Assembly (NCBI GenBank): GCA_021772595.1
Contig: JAJFLS010000793.1
Span: 1 to 11,556, forward strand
DNA length: 11,556 nt
DNA from: Opitutales bacterium
GTDB taxonomy: Bacteria; Verrucomicrobiota; Verrucomicrobiia; Opitutales; Opitutaceae
Reading direction: 5' to 3'
Shown here piece after piece: positions 6,853 through 11,556 of the stretch. The position numbers were made by a program, and so were the translations under genes. The notes below the pieces were generated by a model. That model searched no databases and was not told the origin of the DNA. It saw nothing but the letters and a program-made list of their open reading frames with translations. Position 1 is the first letter of the stretch. Every line of letters starts with the position of its first letter.

Positions 6853-6868
6853 GAAGGGTTTTCCCTTC
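6853..6868 (+). promoter_or_regulatory. Small leader hairpin before the 6900 gene
   Basis: GAAGGG, loop TTTT, CCCTTC forms a perfect 6 bp stem, followed by TTCTT-like bases short of a true U-tract. It ends 31 nt before the ATG at 6900 and 17 nt before the Shine-Dalgarno. It could be a weak terminator for upstream readthrough or a leader structure. The evidence is structural only. Confidence 0.35.
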
Positions 6869-6899
6869 TTAACTAACCTCGAAACAGGAGTGCCCCATT

Positions 6900-8018
6900 A
6901 TGAAAACTACTATTGCGCGCGGCGTTTTCGCGCTAGTCGCTAGCCTGTCGCTAGCATTCGCTGTTCAAGCGGGTGAATATTCTTCCCACTTGAAGAAAGG
7001 AGCGATCCAGCTCCAATCATCTGGCTCGATCGCGTTCGGTCCTGAAGGAATACTGTTTGTCGCCGACCAGAAGGCCGCGACGATTTACGCTATCGCCACG
7101 GGAGACACGAAGGCCTCCTCGATGGGGAAGACCTACAAAATTAGCGATATCGATTCGAAAGTGGCGGCATCGCTCGGCGCATCGCCGGACCAGATTATGA
7201 TTAATGATATGGCCGTGAATCCGGTCAGTCGCAATGCCTGGTTGTCGGTCAGTCGCGGACAAGGAGCGAGCGCTCTGCCTGTTCTTATGAAAGTGAATGC
7301 GGCAGGGAAGCTTTCAGTTCTCGATCTGAAAGACGTCGCCCACGCTCAAGTGGCGTTGCCCAACGCTCCGGATGACAAGATCACGGGTCAAGGAAGGCGA
7401 GCCAGCAACAAGCGTATGGAGGCGATCACCGACATGGCTTACGTGAATGAGCAGCTTGTGGTCGCGGGCCTGTCGAACGAGGAATTCGCCTCGAATCTCC
7501 GATCGATTCCCTTTCCATTTAAGAAGGCGAATCACGGCGCGAGCATCGAAATCTATCATGGAGCGCACGGCAAATACGAGACTCACTCGCCGGTGCGCAC
7601 GTTTGTGCCCTTCGATTTCGGAGGCGGTGATGTTCAGGTCGTGGCGGCCTACACGTGCACGCCACTGGTTTCCTTTCCGCTGTCGGAGCTGAAGCCTAAA
7701 GCCCACGTGATGGGTCGGACCATAGCCGAACTCGGCAATCGGAATCGTCCGCTAGATATGGTTGTCTACAGCAAGGAAGGTTCGGACTATCTGTTGATGG
7801 CAAATAGCAGTCGCGGTATCATGAAGGTGGAGACAATCGAATTCGATAAGCTCCCGAGCATAGCCGAGAAAGTATCTGGAACAAAAGGCGCGGTCTACGA
7901 GACGGTGGCCAATTGGGAAGGTATCGAACAATTGGATCTTCTCGATTCCGGCAATGCATTAGTGCTCCAGAAATCGGAAAGCGGCGCCCGCAGTCTGTTG
8001 AGCATGGCGTTGCCGTAA
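6900..8018 (+). CDS. Secreted protein of unknown function, probable beta-propeller
   Basis: A 372-residue protein I do not recognise as a characterised family. AGGAG at 6886-6890, nine nt before the ATG, is the clearest ribosome binding site in the window. Residues 1-24 are a signal peptide (ARGVFALVASLSLAFAVQA, then GEYS). The mature part has recurring blade-like strands of the NHL/SMP-30 kind: GSIAFGPEGILFVADQKAATIYAI (about 42-65), INDMAVNPVSRNAWLSV (101-117), ITDMAYVNEQLVVAGL (176-191), LDMVVYSKEGSDYLLMAN (285-302) and IEQLDLLDSGNALVLQ (342-357). That pattern suggests a propeller of about six blades. It has a single cysteine in the mature part (C253) and no catalytic motif I can name. It is followed after 82 bp by another secreted unknown on the same strand, so the two may work together. 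Confidence 0.85.
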   Translation: MKTTIARGVFALVASLSLAFAVQAGEYSSHLKKGAIQLQSSGSIAFGPEGILFVADQKAATIYAIATGDTKASSMGKTYKISDIDSKVAASLGASPDQIMINDMAVNPVSRNAWLSVSRGQGASALPVLMKVNAAGKLSVLDLKDVAHAQVALPNAPDDKITGQGRRASNKRMEAITDMAYVNEQLVVAGLSNEEFASNLRSIPFPFKKANHGASIEIYHGAHGKYETHSPVRTFVPFDFGGGDVQVVAAYTCTPLVSFPLSELKPKAHVMGRTIAELGNRNRPLDMVVYSKEGSDYLLMANSSRGIMKVETIEFDKLPSIAEKVSGTKGAVYETVANWEGIEQLDLLDSGNALVLQKSESGARSLLSMALP

Positions 8019-8029
8019 TCGGCGAATCA

Positions 8030-8094
8030 GTAGCTCAGAGCTTTAGCCTGAGCCGCAACCATAATAGAATGCTCAGGCTAAAGCACTGAGCTAC
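8030..8094. repeat. Intact family B REP pair (REPIN) between two genes
   Basis: The left arm (8030-8053) and right arm (8071-8094) are 24 nt inverted repeats with one mismatch and a 17 nt loop. Each arm is itself a GTAG-headed hairpin with stem GCTCA/TGAGC, a small internal bulge and GCT/AGC at the tip, the classic REP shape. It fills most of the 82 bp gap between the two secreted-protein genes and ends 6 nt before the TTG start of the second. Confidence 0.9.
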
Positions 8095-8100
8095 GGACTA

Positions 8101-9291
8101 TTGAAATCGGACAACCTCAGTCACTTCCGAACGTTCATTGGCGCTTGCTGCGTTTTGCTGATCGCCAGTCCATGCGCTTGGGCGGAGGGATCGCGGACGG
8201 TTTTGGCTGAGCAGATTTCCGGTCGCGCGCAGACGGGGGTTGCTGTTTTCTATAATCAATTGAGTGATGAAGTAGAATTAGTAGAAGCGATCGAAGTTCG
8301 CGGACTTCCAAGAGAATCCTGGATTTTGGATACATCAAATGAAACGTTATCGATCTACACGAAGTCGCCTTTGGAGGAAAGAGTGCCCGAAATGTTCGGA
8401 AAGAAAGAGGTATACGCTGGCGGTCTTCGTTTCCGGCCTGATTTTCCGCTTCAGGTGGGGATCCCCTACTTTGTTGTATTGAACGCATATTCGAATGAAT
8501 CGATAGTGTCTACCGTATATTCGTTCACCATTCCAGCGGACGAGTCGCCGCCCGTAGCGACGGTGACCGAGGTCTTCCCGACGGCATCGGAGCTTCCGGC
8601 GAATCTCCTGAAGTTCTATCTGCACTTCTCGCATCCTATGAGTGTCGGGGATTCTTATCGGCACATTCGGTTGCTTGATGATGACGGCGAAGCGGTGGAC
8701 CTGCCGTTTCTTGAATTGGGTGAAGAGCTATGGGATCGAGACGCGAAGAGACTGACGTTGCTATTCGATCCGGGTCGCATCAAGAGTGGTCTCAAGCCGC
8801 GAATGGAAGTCGGGATGGCATTACGGGAAGGCGAACGCTACATGCTCCAGATTCTCGATACATGGCTCGATGCAGAAGGGCGTCCGCTAGTCGAAGGTTT
8901 CCAAAAGCCGTTCGTAGCGATTGATTCGGATGTGGAGTCGCCGGTACCGGAGCGATGGAAATTGCATGCTCCGAAGGCTAGCACGAGGAATACTCTAATA
9001 GTTGAGTTGGGCGAGTCGCTGGATGAAGCGCTTTTACAACGCGTGATAGGTGTGATCGATAGTCGCGATAACGAAATTGGAGGTGTGGTAAGCGTTGCGA
9101 ATGGCGAGCAAAGTTGGTCGTTCGTTCCGGATGACAGTTGGAAAAGCGGCGCGTATCGATTAGAGATACAAACGATCCTTGAGGATTTGGCGGGCAACAG
9201 TGTCGGTCGACCATTCGAAGTGGAGATCCGGCGTGAAGAGAAACATCTCAGGCCACCTCGGTTCGCGTATCTCGATTTCGTTGTGGAGTGA
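8101..9291 (+). CDS. Secreted Ig-like-domain protein of unknown function
   Basis: A 396-residue exported protein. TTG at 8101 is the first possible start in frame and is needed to include the signal peptide (TFIGACCVLLIASPCAWA, residues 11-28, cleavage before EGSR). The start is less certain than most because no Shine-Dalgarno is visible and a REP hairpin ends 6 nt upstream. The mature part is all-beta. Residues about 153-200 (VTEVFPTASELP, then LKFYLHFSHPMS) match the opening of SbsA-type Ig-like (Big_5) domains. A second similar domain runs at about 285-375 and ends WSFVPDDSWKSGAYRL and LEDLAGNSVGRPFEV, with the DLAGN turn typical of these domains. Residues 45-145 may be a third. I find no enzyme motif. 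It follows the propeller-like gene and is probably a surface or periplasmic partner of it. Confidence 0.82.
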   Translation: MKSDNLSHFRTFIGACCVLLIASPCAWAEGSRTVLAEQISGRAQTGVAVFYNQLSDEVELVEAIEVRGLPRESWILDTSNETLSIYTKSPLEERVPEMFGKKEVYAGGLRFRPDFPLQVGIPYFVVLNAYSNESIVSTVYSFTIPADESPPVATVTEVFPTASELPANLLKFYLHFSHPMSVGDSYRHIRLLDDDGEAVDLPFLELGEELWDRDAKRLTLLFDPGRIKSGLKPRMEVGMALREGERYMLQILDTWLDAEGRPLVEGFQKPFVAIDSDVESPVPERWKLHAPKASTRNTLIVELGESLDEALLQRVIGVIDSRDNEIGGVVSVANGEQSWSFVPDDSWKSGAYRLEIQTILEDLAGNSVGRPFEVEIRREEKHLRPPRFAYLDFVVE

Positions 9292-9666
9292 GTTGTTTGG
9301 AGATTTTGATTTAATTAACAACGCTCCTGCGTCGCTTGATCCCGCTTCCGTCTTCGCGCTGCTACGCCGAGACAAGCCGCGGGGCAGGATCGCCGCTGCG
9401 CGTCGGCAGGATTTTCTAGATGGACAGCAAATAGCGTATTTGTATTTCGCCCACGAATGGCACGGATGGATGATGGTAGGGCAGGCCTGTCTTAGGCCGC
9501 CGCAATTCGCCGCTCGTCTCGGCTGCTTAGGGATAAAGCAGCCCTACCATTGGCCAAACGATCGCTTGCCTGCTAACTACATGGAAAACACGAAGAAGAA
9601 ATTGATTTTTTCGCCTCCGTTCCTCCGTGATCTCCGCGGATTTGGAAACGTTTGGTTTGAGTGAGT
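9292..9666. other. 375 bp spacer between convergent genes
   Basis: This spacer separates the plus-strand Ig-like gene from the minus-strand DksA-like gene. It holds an ACCAC-type repeat fragment (CCACGAATGGCACGGATGG, 9451-9469), a family C REP pair (9473-9550) and an ACCAC-type arm (9615-9639). GGCAGGAT occurs twice close together (9383-9390, 9405-9412). An open plus-strand frame across it is not a gene. No clear terminator is present for either gene apart from the REP hairpins. Confidence 0.6.
9473..9550. repeat. Family C inverted REP pair (REPIN)
   Basis: ATGGTAGGGC (9473-9482) and GCCCTACCAT (9541-9550) are exact inverted ends, each carrying a GTAG head on its own strand. The left unit folds as GGC/GCC plus GGCCT/AGGCC around GTCTT with one bulged A. 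The right unit folds as GGCTGCTT/AAGCAGCC around a 7 nt loop. The two stems differ in sequence but keep pairing. Confidence 0.8.
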
Positions 9667-10045
9667 TTATCGGGCGCAGCTGATGCAGATGACGGCGTCG
9701 GGCATGGCTTCGAGGCGTTCGTAGGCGATCGGGGAGAGGCAATAAGCGCAGGTGCCGTAGGAGCCTTTGTCCATTCGCTCGAGAGCGTTTTTGAGGTGTT
9801 CGAGTTCCTCCCGTTGTCGGCGTTGCTGGGCGAGATTCATTTGCTGGGCCTGCATGGAATCGAGCCGGGAGAGTCTGCCGATGGCGACATCGGGAGCGAC
9901 GGGTTTCGATTCGGGATCGTCCTCGGCAAGGGAGGTTTCGATCTCGGCGATGCGGGCGTCAATGATCGAACGGATGTGGGCGAGTTGGTCGGGGGTCATT
10001 TGTCTAGACTATGATTTTTACCACGGAGGACAAGGAGGTACGGAG
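9615..10045. repeat. ACCACGGAGG-type inverted pair bracketing the DksA-like gene
   Basis: The 25 nt arm 9615-9639 (CTCCGTTCCTCCGTGATCTC and five more) pairs with 10021-10045 at 20 of 25 positions. Each arm shows the 9-nt ACCACGGAG-like rhythm. The whole DksA-like gene lies between them, and the right arm falls in the region where its promoter should be. Confidence 0.6.
9667..9999 (-). CDS. TraR/DksA-family C4 zinc-finger protein, short form
   Basis: A 110-residue protein with the C-terminal zinc finger of DksA/TraR: C84 and C87 (GTCAYC), then C105 and C108 (CISC), spaced C-x2-C-x17-C-x2-C. The N-terminal three-quarters is a charged alpha-helical pair. A turn region at residues 36-48 (PDVAIGRLSRLDS) lies where DksA has its acidic coiled-coil tip, and the return helix is rich in Gln, Arg and Glu (50-76). 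E. coli DksA has about 150 residues, so this is a shorter member. DksA proteins enter the RNA polymerase secondary channel and tune transcription with ppGpp, while many short relatives are uncharacterised. The ATG at 9999 has no obvious Shine-Dalgarno. It is transcribed alone, convergent with the Ig-like gene. Confidence 0.9.
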   Translation of the reverse strand: MTPDQLAHIRSIIDARIAEIETSLAEDDPESKPVAPDVAIGRLSRLDSMQAQQMNLAQQRRQREELEHLKNALERMDKGSYGTCAYCLSPIAYERLEAMPDAVICISCAR

Positions 10046-10271
10046 AAATGGGGGATTATTTAGGAACGACGCAGCCGCCCCGACATTGTCCCTTCGACTG
10101 CGTGTAGTTGATTCGGCTGAGCGGATAGGGGTCAAATTAGGTTTAAAGCGATCGCTCGCAAAATGTAGGAGCCTGCTTGCAGGCGATTTCTCTTTCCACC
10201 GCCCAGGAAAATTAATCGCCTGCAAGCAGGCTCCTACATTCGTAAATCATCTTAAGATGACGCGTATTCGC
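10000..10271. other. 272 bp spacer with REPIN and repeat arm
   Basis: Besides the ACCACGGAGG arm (10020-10045) and the family A REP pair (10162-10240), this holds a weak inverted match ACGCAG/CTGCGT (10069-10074, 10098-10103) and a 14 nt perfect palindrome TCATCTTAAGATGA (10247-10260). The palindrome starts 12 nt past the stop of the minus-strand dehydratase gene and may help end its transcript. No gene is seen. Confidence 0.55.
10162..10240. repeat. Intact family A inverted REP pair (REPIN)
   Basis: The 27 nt arms 10162-10188 and 10214-10240 are exact reverse complements separated by 25 nt. Each arm carries GTAG at its outer end and an inner stem GCCTGC/GCAGGC. This is the cleanest copy in the window. 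The loop, read in reverse, contains CCTGGGCGGTGGA, similar to CCTGGGTTGGGA next to the left unit at 5671. Confidence 0.92.
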
Positions 10272-11510
10272 TCAGCGGGTTGTTTGGTAGTAGCGTTTGA
10301 AGGGGCGTCTTTCGAGGGCTTCTAGGTTGAGTTCGACTCCGAGACCGGGTCCGGTTGGAGGCGCGATGTAGCCGTCTTTGCTGAGAATCGGTTCGGGATC
10401 GACGAGGAGTTCGGCGGCGAGTTCGGCTTCGGAGGGATTGCCGACGGTTTCGAAAATATGGCCGTTGCGAATGAAGCACATGGCTTGGAGACCTTGGGCG
10501 ACGGATAGGGGGCCGTTAGGATTGTGCGGGGCGAGGGCTACATTGTGGGCGGCGGCGATGCCGGCGAGTTCGTGGAACTGGCCGAAGCCGCCGCTGTTTC
10601 CGAGGTCGGGCTGGAAAATATCGACGGCCTGCTCTGTGACCATGCGGAGCATGTTCCGGTCGTAGATAGTGGCGGTGCGTTCGCCCGCCCCGATTTTGGG
10701 TCCGCCGCACGCGTAGCTAGCGTCGTGAAGCGTTTTGAGGCCCTGGATGTCTTCCGGTGGAAGCGGCTCTTCGATGAGATCGACTAGATCCTTGAGTCCG
10801 TGGAGCAGTTTTTGGGCGGTTGCGCCGCTGAGCCGCGCGTGGCAATCGACCCAGATTTCCATGCTATCTCCGTGAACGGCACGAGCTTTCTCGAAGTAGG
10901 AGACGATCTCTTTGATGATGGAGTTGTCGATCCACTGGTGCTCGTTGTGGCTGCCGTCGACTTTGCCCTTGGTTCCTGAATACGCGGCGCCTTTGGCATC
11001 GTACTTGGCACCGTCTTCGGAGACTTTTTTCGATTGGCCGTAGAATACGGGTAGTGTGGTTTTGCAGACGCGGTAGCCGCGTGATTTGGCATCGGCGATG
11101 TTGTCGGCGAATTCTTCGGGAGAGTTTCCGCCGGGAACGTGGCAATAGACGGGGATCTTTTCGAATGTCGGCCCGCCGAAGAATTCGTAGATCGGCTTTC
11201 CGATTTCCTTGCCTTTGATATCCCACATAGCCATTTCGATCGCGCTGATCGCGGAGACGGCGACAGAGCCGATTGTCCATTGGTTGTCGCGGTACATTCG
11301 CTCGAAGTGAAGCGCGGGCTGACGAGGATCTTTTCCGATGAGACCGATGTTGGTCGTCAGATTCTCGATACCTTTGAGCGTGGCGTCGTCGAAGCGCTTG
11401 GTGACGACCTCGGAAACTCCGGTGATCCCTTGATCGGTATGGATTTGGGTGATGATGAGATTGCGGAAATTCGCATCTATCAATCGGGCGTCGATGGCGG
11501 TGATTTTCAT
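10272..11510 (-). CDS. Enolase-superfamily sugar-acid dehydratase (mannonate/galactonate dehydratase-like)
   Basis: A 412-residue member of the mandelate racemase/muconate lactonizing group. The N-terminal capping domain (1 to about 115) is followed by a TIM barrel. The magnesium ligands are D222 (WVDCH), E248 (IEEPL) and E277 (GAGERT). H224 and H329 (APHNPNGP), the latter near D302 (QPDLGNSGG), sit where acid/base residues occur in ManD and DgoD-type dehydratases. A hydrophilic insertion at about 155-195 also matches that group, as do R147 and Y157. Such enzymes remove water from aldonic or uronic-derived acids to give 2-keto-3-deoxy acids. Several superfamily members with these residues have little or no activity, so the exact substrate is open. 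The ATG at 11510 fits the family start (MKITAIDARLID). AAGGA lies about 16 nt upstream of it, a rather long spacing. No neighbour is adjacent inside the window. Confidence 0.92.
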   Translation of the reverse strand: MKITAIDARLIDANFRNLIITQIHTDQGITGVSEVVTKRFDDATLKGIENLTTNIGLIGKDPRQPALHFERMYRDNQWTIGSVAVSAISAIEMAMWDIKGKEIGKPIYEFFGGPTFEKIPVYCHVPGGNSPEEFADNIADAKSRGYRVCKTTLPVFYGQSKKVSEDGAKYDAKGAAYSGTKGKVDGSHNEHQWIDNSIIKEIVSYFEKARAVHGDSMEIWVDCHARLSGATAQKLLHGLKDLVDLIEEPLPPEDIQGLKTLHDASYACGGPKIGAGERTATIYDRNMLRMVTEQAVDIFQPDLGNSGGFGQFHELAGIAAAHNVALAPHNPNGPLSVAQGLQAMCFIRNGHIFETVGNPSEAELAAELLVDPEPILSKDGYIAPPTGPGLGVELNLEALERRPFKRYYQTTR

Positions 11511-11556
11511 TGCTTAAGGATGTCCTTGGTTAATCGATTTCATAAACGTAGGGTCG

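Larger units (their letters stand above)
6471..6899. other. 429 bp spacer, repeats and leader only
   Basis: No coding frame is credible. It contains an imperfect inverted repeat (6593-6688), a perfect 16-nt palindrome (6688-6703), a single family A REP unit (6737-6762), a small leader hairpin (6853-6868) and a Shine-Dalgarno for the next gene. I could not place a promoter for the 6900 gene with confidence. Confidence 0.65.

Noticed and set aside
8111..8190. Lipobox in the Ig-like protein (IGAC or ASPC)
   Set aside because: IGAC precedes the hydrophobic core instead of ending it, and ASPC has Pro before the Cys. An ordinary signal peptidase I site (AWA before EG) fits better.
9179..9664. Plus-strand frame overlapping the end of the Ig-like gene and the following spacer
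   Set aside because: It overlaps the Ig-like gene out of frame and then reads through a REP pair and an ACCAC-type repeat. Its sequence looks random.
9661..10014. Plus-strand frame opposite the DksA-like gene
   Set aside because: The minus strand encodes a textbook four-cysteine zinc finger; the plus-strand product has no recognisable feature.
5670..10240. CRISPR array
   Set aside because: The repeated units are inverted pairs scattered over kilobases, not regularly spaced direct repeats with unique spacers, and no cas gene is present.

Overview
This is an 11.6 kb piece of a bacterial chromosome. It looks like a free-living, polysaccharide-degrading member of the Planctomycetota-Verrucomicrobiota group, perhaps Opitutales-like. 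That placement is an inference of moderate-to-low certainty. It rests on the combination of a Tat-exported Gfo/Idh/MocA oxidoreductase, a Tat-signal xylose-isomerase-like TIM barrel, an exported sulfatase, a sugar-acid dehydratase of the enolase superfamily, moderate GC, some possible TTG starts, and intergenic DNA packed with palindromic repeats. No rRNA, tRNA, CRISPR array, transposase or phage gene was seen.

Layout. Positions 1-248 are non-coding and carry two degraded palindromic repeats. Positions 249-3512 hold a minus-strand three-gene cluster, in transcription order aldo/keto reductase, Gfo/Idh/MocA oxidoreductase (58 bp gap), and sugar phosphate isomerase/epimerase-like protein (4 bp ATGA overlap). 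Positions 3513-4255 are a repeat-rich spacer with nested inverted repeats. Next on the plus strand come an exported sulfatase (4256-5602), a 424 bp spacer holding a nested repeat, and a two-CBS-domain protein (6027-6470). A 429 bp spacer follows, then two secreted proteins of unknown function (6900-8018 and 8101-9291) separated by a REP-type hairpin. On the minus strand are a short TraR/DksA-type zinc-finger protein (9667-9999) and an enolase-superfamily sugar-acid dehydratase (10272-11510).

How the genes fit together. The oxidoreductase/TIM-barrel/reductase cluster, the sulfatase and the acid-sugar dehydratase all fit the breakdown of complex, partly sulfated carbohydrates. The oxidoreductase and TIM barrel probably act outside the cytoplasm, because both carry twin-arginine-like signals. 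The CBS and DksA-like proteins are likely housekeeping or stress regulators, and the two-gene secreted pair is unexplained.

The most unusual content is intergenic. At least four sequence families of short hairpins carry a GTAG head, the hallmark of REP sequences mobilised by RAYT (TnpA_REP) transposases, and most are arranged as inverted pairs. One family (about 130 bp with 16 nt terminal inverted repeats) occurs twice, each time inside the loop of a different inverted repeat. A second class has a roughly 9-nt rhythm (ACCACTGAG-like) and also occurs as inverted pairs, one of which brackets the DksA-like gene. No new enzymatic or defence system is evident. The repeat biology and the secreted pair are the parts worth pursuing.
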